A stretch of 64,000 bases of DNA from Chitinophaga pinensis (GCA_945860865.1 CAMARW010000011.1:1-64000), one strand, 5' to 3'. Shown: positions 16,776 to 25,854, numbered from the stretch's first letter. Notes: a model not told the origin generated them from the letters alone. Made by a program: numbers and translations.

Positions 16776-18977
16776 ATGAGTTTTGTTCAATTTTTACGCG
16801 TCTTAACAAGAAATTTAAAATGGTTGATCATTTTTCCTATTTTGATTGCTATTTTAGTTTATTTTCTTACTGGCAAGTTGCCTAGAGAGTATGAATCAAG
16901 CTCAACTATATATACCGGTATTTCTTCTGGTTTAACTTCTGGAGAAGATGCCCCAAAAGCAGATTATTTTAGTGTTAATAATGCTTATGATAATTTATTG
17001 GCTACTGTTAATGCCCGTCAAACATTGGAAGAGGTTGCTATAAAATTGTTAGCTCAACATCTTTTATTAGAAAAACCAAATCCACAGATTTTAAGTGAAA
17101 AAAGTTTTACAGATTTAAAAACTTTAATAACTGATGAGCGCGCTTTAATTGTTGTACCTGGTAATTTTAATACCACTGTTGAGAAAATTACACGTTACAA
17201 AAACGCATCTACTGATAATAAAATAGTAAAATTGCTATCAGAACCTACCGGACATTATAGCTTAAGTGTCATTAGCAAAAATTTAACAGCTTCTCGTAAA
17301 TCAAGTTCAGATTTTGTTGTTTTAAATTATAAATCTGATGATCCTGGTGTTAGTTTAAATACCGTTAAATTTATTACCGAAGTTTTTATTGAGAAGTATA
17401 AATCGTTAAAGGGTTCCGAAACAGGAAATGTTTTAACTTGGTTTGAGGCCAGATTGAAAGATGCTGCTTCACAATTAAATAACTCAGAAAATCAATTAAA
17501 AGATTTTGGTGTAAGAAATAAAATCATTAATTATTACGAGCAAGCTAAAGCAGTGGCCATCGAAAATGAGAGTAATGAAACAGATTATTACAAAGAATTA
17601 ATGTCGTATGAAGCGCATAAACGCGCTGTTGCAAGATTAGAAGACCAGTTAGAATCACGTGAGATTCTATTGAGAAATAATGCAGAATTAAACAGGTTGC
17701 GCAAAGAACTAGGGATAGCTCACGAAGAATATGAGCGTGCTAAAATATATAGTAATTCACCAGATAAGGTAGCTAAATTGGCAACTAAAGCGGATGCCAT
17801 TAAACAAGAAATTCGTTTGTGGGTATTACAGTATTATAGTTTAAATAATACCATCGAGTCGGTTCCTATGAACCTTGTTCTGGAAAGTTGGTTAAAAGAA
17901 GTTTTAGCTATGGATGCCTGTGAAGCTCGTTTGCAGGTATATATCGATAGAAGAAAAGAATTTGATAGAAAATACAATGAGTTTTCACCTTTAAACATGC
18001 AAGTTAGCAGATTTGAACGTGAAATTGGAGTGGCTGAAAAGCAATATTTAGAGATTTTACATGGGTATCATTTGGCTAAATTAAGACAACAAAATGTTGA
18101 AATGTCTAATAACCTCCAAATTATGGATAGCCCTGCTTTCCCTAGTAAGCCATTGGCATCTCAAAGAATGTTATTAGTTATATTGTCATTCATCGCCTCT
18201 TTTTTCTTTTTGTTAGTTTATTTTATCGCCAGAGAATTATTAGACACTTCTATTAAAAATACAACACGGGCGGAAGAATTAACAGGATTAAATACATTTA
18301 GTGCATTGCCCAATAAATCTGTTTCATCCAATGGATTGCAAATGGGCAGAATAGAGAATACTTTGCTAGATTACGCTGTTTCTAATCTAAAAATTGAATT
18401 AGAAAATAATCCGCAAACGTCTAATAATTATCTAATTACTGTTATTAGCTCTCGCGAAATGGAAGGTAAGTCGTACGCTGCTCAGAAGTTAGCCGAGAAG
18501 CTTTATAGTTTAGATTATTCTGTTTTGTTTATCTCTAATGATGATAACATTGAAGATGCCGAAACCGACGATAGAAAACTAAGAACGCTGCGTTATGATA
18601 TTACCTCGCGCTTGTTTTCAGCCAAAACAGAAGAAAATTTATTGCCAGAGTTTTCACGTGTTAATAGAAATTCTTTCAATTTTATTATTGTGGAAGTTCC
18701 TGCAATTAGCGTAAATGCAATTCCAAATCAATTAATTAGAAACTCTCGTTTATCTTTATTAGTGGTGGATGCCAGAAGAAGTTGGACAGCCTCTGATGAA
18801 AATATTTTGAAATTATTTTCAAAAGCAGCTGGTGATCAAAATAAAATTATGTTGTGGCTCAACCAAGTTGATCCCGTGGATCTGGAAAATTTAGTAGGTT
18901 CGGCGCCACGTAAACGTTCCCAAGCGCGAGTTGCTTTGAAGCAAGAGGAAGTTGAAATTGAGGAAGCCATTGCCTAA
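16776..18977 (+). CDS. Wzz/Wzc-like polysaccharide chain-length protein with degenerate BY-kinase domain
   Basis: A 733-residue inner-membrane protein. TM1 is at about residues 13-30 (NLKWLIIFPILIAILVYFL) and TM2 at about 463-485. Between them lies the Wzz periplasmic region with long coiled coils (LNNSENQLKDFGVRN, RLEDQLESREILLRNN). The last 220 residues resemble a BY-kinase. Walker A is reduced to MEGKS (near 560), the Walker A' aspartates are replaced in VLFISNDD, and Walker B reads FIIVEVP with Glu for Asp (near 634). There is no C-terminal tyrosine cluster. Chain-length control or assembly of the export machine is likely; kinase activity is doubtful. It is the second gene of the cluster, 11 bp after the TolC-like gene. 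Confidence 0.88.
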   Translation: MSFVQFLRVLTRNLKWLIIFPILIAILVYFLTGKLPREYESSSTIYTGISSGLTSGEDAPKADYFSVNNAYDNLLATVNARQTLEEVAIKLLAQHLLLEKPNPQILSEKSFTDLKTLITDERALIVVPGNFNTTVEKITRYKNASTDNKIVKLLSEPTGHYSLSVISKNLTASRKSSSDFVVLNYKSDDPGVSLNTVKFITEVFIEKYKSLKGSETGNVLTWFEARLKDAASQLNNSENQLKDFGVRNKIINYYEQAKAVAIENESNETDYYKELMSYEAHKRAVARLEDQLESREILLRNNAELNRLRKELGIAHEEYERAKIYSNSPDKVAKLATKADAIKQEIRLWVLQYYSLNNTIESVPMNLVLESWLKEVLAMDACEARLQVYIDRRKEFDRKYNEFSPLNMQVSRFEREIGVAEKQYLEILHGYHLAKLRQQNVEMSNNLQIMDSPAFPSKPLASQRMLLVILSFIASFFFLLVYFIARELLDTSIKNTTRAEELTGLNTFSALPNKSVSSNGLQMGRIENTLLDYAVSNLKIELENNPQTSNNYLITVISSREMEGKSYAAQKLAEKLYSLDYSVLFISNDDNIEDAETDDRKLRTLRYDITSRLFSAKTEENLLPEFSRVNRNSFNFIIVEVPAISVNAIPNQLIRNSRLSLLVVDARRSWTASDENILKLFSKAAGDQNKIMLWLNQVDPVDLENLVGSAPRKRSQARVALKQEEVEIEEAIA

Positions 18978-18989
18978 CACCAGATAGGC

Positions 18990-19121
18990 ATGCAAGCACT
19001 ATTCCAGCTATTTAGAAGTAAAAGTTTTGTTCCTTCAGGCAATAGCCTCAAAGCGATGTTGGGTGTTTTAACATTTGCTCCACTTTTTAGGGCATTGGAT
19101 AAAAAAAATTTTGGCTTCTAA
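18990..19121 (+). CDS. Possible 43-aa protein between polysaccharide genes
   Basis: ATG at 18990, 12 bp after the Wzz stop, TAA at 19119-19121. The peptide opens MQALFQLFRSKSFVPSGN and ends in LFRALDKKNFGF; it is basic, with a short hydrophobic centre (MLGVLTFAPLF). Orientation, spacing and lack of a competing gene favour a real small ORF in the operon, but I recognise no family and the codon evidence is thin. Confidence 0.35.
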   Translation: MQALFQLFRSKSFVPSGNSLKAMLGVLTFAPLFRALDKKNFGF

Positions 19122-19151
19122 TTTAAATTTCTATAAATAATAAGTAAGGAA

Positions 19152-20585
19152 GTGAGGCCAAGTTCAAAAGCGATAAACCCGAAAGGAAAATCTTTTCTAA
19201 TTACTGGTTTAATAGTAATTACAGGCATTATAATGGTTGGTGTGCTGGCTTCCGGTAACATTGGTATTGCCAGTTTGGTTGCTCTTTTGCCTGTAATAGT
19301 TGGACTAATTGCGCTTATCATCTCTAATCCTTATCTTGGTTTACTTTTCTACTTACATTATTCTTTCTTTTTTATTGGTGTGAACCGATACGTTTTGGGT
19401 GTACCCTTAGGATTATCATTAGATGGAATATTATTGCTATCAACGCTTTCTATGATTTTTAGGTTGCAAAAGGATAATGTAAAGAAGTTGAATAATGGTT
19501 TTTTTATCACTATCATTATTTGGTTTCTATATACGCTAGGTGAGGCATTTTATTCGGAGGCGGGAAACTTGGGAGCCTTGCTATATGCCACCCGCAACCT
19601 GTCTTTTTATGCTATTCAAATAGTACCGCTTACTTTATTGTTGTTCGATAAAAAGGAACATTTAAATGGGTTTATTAAAATTGTAATCGGGTGGGGCGTA
19701 ATTGGTGCGATTTGGGGTTGGAAACAAATAAATATTGGATTAGATCCCTTTGAAAATGCCTGGCTAGAAGCTGGAGGGAAAACTACCCACCTTTTAGGCG
19801 GCCAGTTAAGTGCATTCTCCTTTTTTTCTGATGCGGGGCAATTTGGTATTACAATGGCTTATGCCGCCTTTTTAAGCTTAATGATGGCCTTAGCTCCGAA
19901 TAAAATCTCTGTTAAATTTTGGTATATTTTAGCATTTATTGTTTGTACCATTGGTATGGGTACAGCTGGCAGTTGGGGACCTATTTATGTTGTTTTTATT
20001 GGTTTATTTAGTTATTTACTTCTAGTAAAAAATTACCGCATTCTATTGCCTGGCCTAATTTTTATTCTAGTTGTTTTTGTGTTCCTTAAATTCACTTTTA
20101 TAGGCAATTCTAACTCCCAAATTTATAGCATAAGAACTGCTCTTAATCCCAATGAAGCCAATTTATTGGTTGGTTTATCTAACCAAGAAAAATTAAGAGA
20201 GCACCTTGTATCGCGTCCTTTTGGAACTGGTATTGGTGCTACAGATTCTTGGACAAAACATTTTTATCCTACGAGTAATTTGGTTAATCTTTCAACCAAC
20301 AATTGGTTTGTAAGGGTATGGGTTGAAAATGGCGTGGTTGGTTTAAGCGTTTTTCTGCTTGGTTTAGTTTTCGTAATGGTTATGGGCTTTGTGAAAATTA
20401 GAAGAATAAAAAATCCTGATTCTAAACAAAAATTAATTGCCTTGTATGGTGGGTTTCTGGGTGTAGTAATAGCTAGTTTTGGAAATCCTGTTTTTGGTCA
20501 AGCCCCGCTTGGAGCATTAATGTATTTTTCTATGACAATGGTGGCTAATGCCCAATCATACGATGTGCCAGAAAAATTGGAATAA
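19152..20585 (+). CDS. O-antigen polymerase/ligase-like membrane protein
   Basis: A 477-residue protein with about ten to twelve hydrophobic segments, opening with a basic stretch and LITGLIVITGIIMVGVLAS. It resembles the Wzy/WaaL (O-antigen ligase) superfamily: a long non-membrane loop near residues 335-385 (LNPNEANLLVGLSNQEKL..., PFGTGIGATDSW) is followed by NWFVRVWVENGVVGLSVFLL, the usual post-loop block. It would polymerise lipid-linked repeat units or transfer the finished glycan on the periplasmic side of the inner membrane. The start is GTG at 19152, preceded by AAGGAAG; the frame is closed by a stop 16 bp upstream and no ATG precedes the first membrane segment. Confidence 0.85.
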   Translation: MRPSSKAINPKGKSFLITGLIVITGIIMVGVLASGNIGIASLVALLPVIVGLIALIISNPYLGLLFYLHYSFFFIGVNRYVLGVPLGLSLDGILLLSTLSMIFRLQKDNVKKLNNGFFITIIIWFLYTLGEAFYSEAGNLGALLYATRNLSFYAIQIVPLTLLLFDKKEHLNGFIKIVIGWGVIGAIWGWKQINIGLDPFENAWLEAGGKTTHLLGGQLSAFSFFSDAGQFGITMAYAAFLSLMMALAPNKISVKFWYILAFIVCTIGMGTAGSWGPIYVVFIGLFSYLLLVKNYRILLPGLIFILVVFVFLKFTFIGNSNSQIYSIRTALNPNEANLLVGLSNQEKLREHLVSRPFGTGIGATDSWTKHFYPTSNLVNLSTNNWFVRVWVENGVVGLSVFLLGLVFVMVMGFVKIRRIKNPDSKQKLIALYGGFLGVVIASFGNPVFGQAPLGALMYFSMTMVANAQSYDVPEKLE

Positions 20586-20593
20586 GCTACGCA

Positions 20594-20707
20594 ATGAAAA
20601 CAAAGTATCCCTTAGTTAGTATCATCACTGTAAATTACTATGACTTAATCTATACCAGTGATTTTCATAATTCATTTACACTAATTAATATCAAATGGAA
20701 ACATTAA
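20594..20707 (+). pseudogene. Relic of a GT2 glycosyltransferase (N-terminus only)
   Basis: ATG at 20594, TAA at 20705-20707. The first 14 residues, MKTKYPLVSIITVN, are the classic opening strand of GT-A family 2 glycosyltransferases, and the following YYDLIYTSDFHNSFTL fits the first helix. The frame then runs into the start of the next gene (ATG at 20695) and ends after 37 codons. The DxD region and everything after it are missing. I infer a deletion that removed most of a glycosyltransferase gene and joined its 5' end to the next one; the remnant may still provide translational coupling. Confidence 0.7.
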
Positions 20708-21864
20708 CGTATATTTTCTGGAGCTGTATTGCCCTTATATTTTATAGTTACTTGGGATATGGTATATTGCTGTATATAGTGGTTAAAATAAAAAAAACGT
20801 TTCTGTCTGATCCTATAATAAACACAGGCTATACGCCAGAGGTAACACTCGTTGTTCCTTGTTTTAATGAGGCGGAATATATTGAAGAAAAAATACGAAA
20901 TAGTTTTGCTTTAAATTATCCAAAAGAAAAATTACAGTTGATCTTTATAAGCGATGGATCGGATGATGATACTGCTCTTAGGGTTCAAAAATACCCAGAA
21001 ATTCTTTCTTTACATGAGCCAGAAAGAAATGGAAAAGCAGCTGCCATGAATAGAGCTATGGCTTTTGTTAAATCTCCAATTGTTATTTTTTGTGATGCAA
21101 ATACAGACTTAAATCCGCAAGCAATTTATGAATTGGTAAAGCATTACGCTAATCCAAAAGTGGGCGCGGTTACAGGAGAAAAAAGGATTATTACCAAAGA
21201 TAAGGAAAATGCAAGTGGCGCAGGAGAAGGTATTTATTGGAAATATGAAAGTTTTTTAAAACAATTGGATTCAGATTTTTATACCATCGTGGGTGCTGCT
21301 GGCGAATTAATGAGCTACAGAACTTCTTTATACAAAGAACTTCCTAAAGATACCTTGTTAGATGATTTAATGCAAAGCATGCAAATTGCTGTTGAAGGCT
21401 ATCAAGTAGTTTACGAAAAGAAAGCTTGGGCATCAGAAACTGCTAGTGCAAATGTAGGGGAGGAGCTAAAAAGAAAAGTACGCATTGCGGCAGGTGTTTT
21501 TCAAAGTATGGGAAGGTTGCCCAAAGCCTTTAACCTCTTTGGAAATTTTAAAGTAAGCTTTTTGTTTATTTCCCATAAGGTAATACGTTGGACTTTTGCG
21601 CCTCTTGCGCTTTTATTAATTTTTCTAATTAATATATTTCTTAGTTTAAAACTAGCAGGGGTATATACCTTTATTATGATTGCCCAGGGATGTTTCTATA
21701 CCATGGCATTGATGGGCTGGTATTTAAATAATAAACAGATTAAGGTAAAGCTACTTTTTGTGCCTTATTACTTTTTTATCATGAACCTATGCATGTATTT
21801 GGGTTTTATCCGCTTTTTACGCGGAAAACAGAGTGCTAATTGGGAACGCGCCAAAAGAGCTTAA
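20695..21864 (+). CDS. GT2-family membrane glycosyltransferase
   Basis: A 389-residue processive-type glycosyltransferase. One N-terminal TM segment is followed by a GT-A domain: VTLVVPCFNEAEYIEEKI (nucleotide-sugar strand), FISDGSDDDT, the DxD-type IFCDANTDLNP, GAVTGEKRI, and acceptor-site Asp residues in LLDDLM. Two or three C-terminal TM segments (from about residue 300) end in FIRFLRG. It resembles IcaA/BcsA-like and EpsJ-like enzymes that add sugars to a growing polymer at the inner membrane. The QxxRW motif of true synthases is not clear (KRKVRIAAG is in its place). It is the last gene of the cluster; its stop is 1 bp from the convergent ilvE stop. Confidence 0.9.
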   Translation: METLTYIFWSCIALIFYSYLGYGILLYIVVKIKKTFLSDPIINTGYTPEVTLVVPCFNEAEYIEEKIRNSFALNYPKEKLQLIFISDGSDDDTALRVQKYPEILSLHEPERNGKAAAMNRAMAFVKSPIVIFCDANTDLNPQAIYELVKHYANPKVGAVTGEKRIITKDKENASGAGEGIYWKYESFLKQLDSDFYTIVGAAGELMSYRTSLYKELPKDTLLDDLMQSMQIAVEGYQVVYEKKAWASETASANVGEELKRKVRIAAGVFQSMGRLPKAFNLFGNFKVSFLFISHKVIRWTFAPLALLLIFLINIFLSLKLAGVYTFIMIAQGCFYTMALMGWYLNNKQIKVKLLFVPYYFFIMNLCMYLGFIRFLRGKQSANWERAKRA

Positions 21865-21865
21865 C

Positions 21866-22927
21866 CTATAACGGCATGCTCCAGTTGTGAATATCTTCAA
21901 TTTTGCCAGTTTGTATGCCGTAAATTGTTTTGTATAAAAAGTTTGATATCACTCTTTCCGATGCTTCTGGTAGTTCATAGTTTTTACCTTGGAAGCCAAT
22001 GGTAGCTATTTTTGCAATGATTGCCGCTGTTCCTGTACCAAAACAATCGCTTAACCGGCCTGCTTGGCACCAATCAATAATTTCACTTACAGCAATTTTG
22101 CGCTCTTCTACGGTGTATCCTTTGTCTTTTAATAGGCTAATACAAGTATCGCGCGTTATTCCATTTAATATGTTGCCATCCAATTTGGGTGTTAAAACGA
22201 GTTTATCATCTACAACAAAAAATAAATTGGTAGTACCAGATTCTTCCACATATTCGTGGCTATGGCCATCTGTCCAAATAATTTGATCGTATCCTTCTAG
22301 TTTAGCCTCGTGAGAGGGCAACATGCTTATACCGTAATTACCAGCTGCTTTGGCAAATCCAGCCATGCCCGTGCTTGCACGCACATAACTTTCTTCAATT
22401 TTTACTCTTATTGGTTTGGGATAGTAACTATTTACCGGACAACAAAAAATCATAAAGCTGTAATTTAAACTTGGCCTTACGCCAACATAATCATCAGTGG
22501 CAAACATAAACGGACGCACATACAAGGCACTGCCATCTTTGGTTGGAATCCAATCTTTATCTAATTGCACCAATTGTTTTAAACCTTCCATGTATAATTC
22601 TTCAGGAATTTCTGGCATTCCCATTCTTTTAGCTGATAAGTTTAAACGACGAGCATTTTCTATTGGTCTAAATAACATGGCTTGTCCAGCTTCATTTTTA
22701 AAGGCTTTCATTCCCTCAAAAATAGATTGCCCGTAATGAATGGCAGATAACGAGGGAGCAATGCTTATAGGGCCATAAGGAATAATAGAAGGATTTATCC
22801 ATGAACCATCCACATAATCTACTCTAAACATATGATCTGAAAAAATTTTTCCAAATTCAATGTTTTCAAAATCACATAAATGTATTCTTGATTGTGGTGT
22901 TCTGATAATTTTTATTGAAATTGCCAT
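21866..22927 (-). CDS. ilvE: Branched-chain amino acid aminotransferase (EC 2.6.1.42)
   Basis: A 353-residue fold-type IV PLP enzyme that interconverts Leu, Ile and Val with their 2-oxo acids using 2-oxoglutarate/Glu. The PLP lysine is K193 in GFAKAAGNYG. Other family blocks are AIHYGQSIFEGMKAF, DGSALYVRPFMFATD, EESGTTNLFFV and LNGITRDTCISL, and C-terminally CFGTGTAAIIAKI. This is the longer, eukaryotic-like/group II BCAT type common in Bacteroidota. It is a single-gene unit, with its start divergent from the 22933 gene. The cofactor PLP would come from the PdxJ/PdxH route, both encoded in this window. Confidence 0.95.
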   Translation of the reverse strand: MAISIKIIRTPQSRIHLCDFENIEFGKIFSDHMFRVDYVDGSWINPSIIPYGPISIAPSLSAIHYGQSIFEGMKAFKNEAGQAMLFRPIENARRLNLSAKRMGMPEIPEELYMEGLKQLVQLDKDWIPTKDGSALYVRPFMFATDDYVGVRPSLNYSFMIFCCPVNSYYPKPIRVKIEESYVRASTGMAGFAKAAGNYGISMLPSHEAKLEGYDQIIWTDGHSHEYVEESGTTNLFFVVDDKLVLTPKLDGNILNGITRDTCISLLKDKGYTVEERKIAVSEIIDWCQAGRLSDCFGTGTAAIIAKIATIGFQGKNYELPEASERVISNFLYKTIYGIQTGKIEDIHNWSMPL

Positions 22928-22932
22928 GGTAT

Positions 22933-23412
22933 ATGAATAATGAGTTACAAATAGCAGACGATTTTATCCTTCCTTTATTTGACGAAATTTTTGTGGTCAA
23001 AGAAAGAGATTTTTCCATAGAATACCACCCTTTAGGTTCGGGCTTGCAAAAACTTTTACTAATTGTTGATTGTAATACGCATCAATTTTTGCCCGAAGTT
23101 GAAATGCAATTATTGCAAATAATTGTTGATAAGGGCCTTAGGAAGACAATGGATGATGTTTGGATTGTAAATATCCAAAAGTTTCCACAAGTTAGTTTAG
23201 AGAGAATGTGGGATTTTTTTCAGCCAAATCAGGCAATTGTTTGGGGTGCCCAAGCTTGGATGAAGCAACAACTTGTTCCATTAGATACCCATAAGCAAGC
23301 TTATATTCATGGCGTTGAACTCCTGCAGGCAAATAAAATTGCCGATTATTTAACAGATGCATCTGCTAAAGGAAAATTATGGCTGGCCTTACAGCGCATG
23401 TTTTTTAATTAA
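22933..23412 (+). CDS. Hypothetical protein upstream of rdgB
   Basis: 159 residues, not recognised. It is soluble, with no signal peptide or TM segment, and a mixed alpha/beta pattern: LQKLLLIVDCN, DVWIVNIQKF and AIVWGAQAW look like beta strands, separated by amphipathic helices. Start taken at 22933 because the ATG at 22915 lies inside the divergent ilvE gene and adds only six residues. It is 13 bp before rdgB and in the same direction, so it is likely co-transcribed. The strand-helix pattern could suit a DNA polymerase III psi (HolD)-like fold, but that is a guess with no motif behind it. Confidence 0.7.
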   Translation: MNNELQIADDFILPLFDEIFVVKERDFSIEYHPLGSGLQKLLLIVDCNTHQFLPEVEMQLLQIIVDKGLRKTMDDVWIVNIQKFPQVSLERMWDFFQPNQAIVWGAQAWMKQQLVPLDTHKQAYIHGVELLQANKIADYLTDASAKGKLWLALQRMFFN

Positions 23413-23425
23413 TAAGTTTAAATAC

Positions 23426-24010
23426 ATGTACAAACTTATTTTTGCTTCCCACAATGACAATAAAACCAAGGAGATTAGTGCAATTTTTAATGGATTAATT
23501 GCCATAAAATCTTTGAAGGAAATTGGCTTTCTAGAAGAAATAATTGAATCAGGTAATACATTAGAAGAAAATGCAGCCCTTAAAGCCAATGCAGTTTATA
23601 AGGCAACCCAATTAGATTGTTTTGCAGATGATACCGGTTTGCTGGTGTCTGCCTTAAATGGTAAACCTGGCGTACATACTGCTCGATTTGCTGGTCCGGA
23701 TAAGAACCCACAACTCAATAATCAAAAATTGCTGGAAGTGATGCAGAATCAATCCGATAGAAGCGCCAGTTTTGTAACCATCATTCAACTTATCTTCTCG
23801 GGGAGTTCTTACCTTTTTAAAGGTGAATTAAAAGGAACAATTGCCACAAAACCAATGGGTGAGGAAGGGTTTGGATATGACCCTATTTTTATTCCACTTA
23901 ATGCAAATAGAACCTTGGCTCAAATGACTTTAGATGAAAAAAATAGCTTAAGCCATAGAAGCATAGCATTTAAAAGTATGCTGCAGTTTTTGAAAGAAAA
24001 ATTAAATTAG
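23426..24010 (+). CDS. rdgB: Non-canonical purine NTP pyrophosphatase (RdgB/HAM1)
   Basis: A 194-residue enzyme that hydrolyses ITP, dITP and XTP to monophosphates and so protects DNA and RNA from deaminated purines. The nucleotide-binding start LIFASHNDNKTKEI matches the S/T-x-N-x-x-K motif, followed by the catalytic FADDTGLLV, the GVHTARFAG block, EEGFGYDPIF and a final SHRSIAFK. Start set at 23426 (MYKLIFASHN); a longer frame exists but adds unrelated sequence overlapping the upstream gene. It overlaps the convergent WecA-like gene by 4 bp. With Maf, it gives this window two nucleotide-pool sanitation enzymes. Confidence 0.95.
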   Translation: MYKLIFASHNDNKTKEISAIFNGLIAIKSLKEIGFLEEIIESGNTLEENAALKANAVYKATQLDCFADDTGLLVSALNGKPGVHTARFAGPDKNPQLNNQKLLEVMQNQSDRSASFVTIIQLIFSGSSYLFKGELKGTIATKPMGEEGFGYDPIFIPLNANRTLAQMTLDEKNSLSHRSIAFKSMLQFLKEKLN

Positions 24011-25128
24011 GATTTTTTATTCGGCCTAAATTCAGCGTTTAAACTTTGCTCAATTTCCTCCTGAACATCTTCATCTGCCTCTATATCCGAAATGCGATGT
24101 CGGTAAAAATAAATGGGTAGTTGGCCCACAATAAGCGCCAAAGTGCCAATTACCAGCATAACTAAATAGGCTGCATTATCTTGCAAAGCCAGAGCAATTA
24201 GCACAAACATTATATTAACGATACTCAAAACAATTGTAGCTTGGCTATGGCTCTGGCCGTTTTTAATAAGCCAATGATGCAAATGATTTTTATCTGCCTT
24301 AAAAGGAGAAGTTTTATTTATGGCACGCAGAATAAAAACACGCAAAGTGTCGTATAAAGGCACAACCAAAATGGCTAAAGCAATTCCTGGAGCCGATCTT
24401 ATCTGAAAATTTGCACCACTTAACGGCGAGTTAGACTCAATATAATGAATAGCAAATAGTGATAACATAAATCCTACAGTTAGCGATCCTGCATCGCCCA
24501 TAAATATTTTAGCGGGACTAAAATTAAAAAACAGAAAGCCTAATATGGAACCTGCTAAGGCAAGCGAGATTAAGGTCCAATCTAATTCTCCCTGAGAGTA
24601 AAATAAAAAAGCGAAAGTTAAACTCATAATGATAGTTAAACTTCCTGCTAAACCATCAATGCCATCTATTAAATTGATAGAATTTGTGATTACTATTATC
24701 ATAAACATAGATAAGGCAATGCTGGCAATTAGTGGGATTTCATGAATTCCAAAAACGCCCTGAAAATCATTGATTCTTATGTCTGTTAAGCTGGTAACTA
24801 ATCCTGCTGCTAATAATTGAGTATACAGTTTTTTTAAGGGGGATAAGACAACAATGTCGTCTTTTAATCCGCTAATAAATAGCATAATAAGTGCTGCTCC
24901 AATATATTTTGCGCCGAGAATAGAACTAAAATCACCAAAAAGCAAAATGGAAAAACTAAATGCTACGAAAATAGCCAAACCACCTAATCTCGGTATTTTT
25001 GAGGTGTGAATTTTCCTTTCTTCTGGCTTATCATACAAATTTTTTAATTTTGCTACAGTAATGATAGATGGAATGGCAAAAATAGATACTAAAAAAGCAG
25101 TAATTGTTGCTAAAATTATTGTAATCAT
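24007..25128 (-). CDS. Undecaprenyl-phosphate sugar-1-phosphate transferase (WecA/MraY family)
   Basis: A 373-residue polytopic membrane protein with about ten TM segments, of the glycosyltransferase-4 family. It moves a sugar-1-phosphate (often GlcNAc-1-P) from a UDP-sugar to undecaprenyl phosphate, the first step in lipid-linked glycan synthesis. Motifs: RKIHTSKIPRLGGLAIF in the first cytosolic loop, the catalytic NLIDGIDGLAGS, KIFMGDAGSLTVGF, and the loop HLHHWLIKNGQSHSQA. The HxHH loop resembles WecA rather than MraY. It is 2.1 kb from the exopolysaccharide cluster, which lacks its own initiating transferase, so it could supply it. Confidence 0.9.
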   Translation of the reverse strand: MITIILATITAFLVSIFAIPSIITVAKLKNLYDKPEERKIHTSKIPRLGGLAIFVAFSFSILLFGDFSSILGAKYIGAALIMLFISGLKDDIVVLSPLKKLYTQLLAAGLVTSLTDIRINDFQGVFGIHEIPLIASIALSMFMIIVITNSINLIDGIDGLAGSLTIIMSLTFAFLFYSQGELDWTLISLALAGSILGFLFFNFSPAKIFMGDAGSLTVGFMLSLFAIHYIESNSPLSGANFQIRSAPGIALAILVVPLYDTLRVFILRAINKTSPFKADKNHLHHWLIKNGQSHSQATIVLSIVNIMFVLIALALQDNAAYLVMLVIGTLALIVGQLPIYFYRHRISDIEADEDVQEEIEQSLNAEFRPNKKS

Positions 25129-25203
25129 GTGAGTGAGTTATACAGCAATTTAAAACTTTAAAATTAAAATTCCAAATAGAAGTATATAAATGTTAAATTA
25201 TTA

Positions 25204-25854
25204 TTAAGGAGCTAAACGGGTGCATGTCCAATCTAATGTGCTAGTTTTGGTATATAAAAATCGATCATGAAGTCTGCTTGCTCTTCCTTGCCAAAATTCT
25301 ATTGATTGTGGATTGAGGATATAGCCTCCCCAATGCGAAGGCCGGATTAAAGGTGTGCTTTGAAAAAGTAATTTAAACTTATCAAAATTTTCTTCCAAGT
25401 ACTTTCTATTATCTATTGGCTGACTTTGCGGGGAAGCATGCGCTCCAATCTGACTCTCAAAAGGCCGAGAGGCGAAATAAGCATCTGATTCTTGTGCTGA
25501 AATTTTTGTAACTATTCCTTCAATTCTAACTTGCCTCTGCAATTCTGGCCAAAAGAACAATAAAGCAGCTTGGTTATGTTTTCCTAGTTGTTTGCCTTTA
25601 TTGCTATCATAATTGGTGTAAAAAACAAAGCCATTATCCTCAATTCCTTTAAGCAATACAATTCTAGAGCTGGGCCTTCCGTCCTGTTTTATCGTAGCTA
25701 AACTCATTGCATTGGGCTCATTTACCGAGGCATCTATAGCCTCTTTAAACCAGTTTTTAAATTGATTTATTGGTTCAGTTATAATGTGTGATTCGTTAAA
25801 TTCTTTGAGAGTGTATTCTTTTCTTATGGCTGCAATAGCTTCATTATCTATCAT
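25204..25854 (-). CDS. pdxH: Pyridoxamine/pyridoxine 5'-phosphate oxidase
   Basis: A 216-residue FMN enzyme that oxidises PNP or PMP to pyridoxal 5'-phosphate, the last step of B6 synthesis and salvage. Recognisable blocks: AMSLATIKQDGRPSSRIVLL, FVFYTNYDSNKGKQL, ALLFFWPELQRQVRIEG, the C-terminal WGGYILNPQSIEFWQG, RLHDRFLYTK and the last WTCTRLAP (the family usually ends in RLAP). Length is standard. The start MIDNEAIAAIRKEY is the only sensible one. It is a stand-alone gene between the WecA-like gene and the divergent yqgE. PdxJ, which makes PNP, is encoded 9 kb away. Confidence 0.96.
   Translation of the reverse strand: MIDNEAIAAIRKEYTLKEFNESHIITEPINQFKNWFKEAIDASVNEPNAMSLATIKQDGRPSSRIVLLKGIEDNGFVFYTNYDSNKGKQLGKHNQAALLFFWPELQRQVRIEGIVTKISAQESDAYFASRPFESQIGAHASPQSQPIDNRKYLEENFDKFKLLFQSTPLIRPSHWGGYILNPQSIEFWQGRASRLHDRFLYTKTSTLDWTCTRLAP

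Noticed and set aside
23357-23425. Longer start for rdgB
   Set aside because: Overlaps the upstream gene and adds sequence unlike RdgB; MYKLIFASHN is the standard start.
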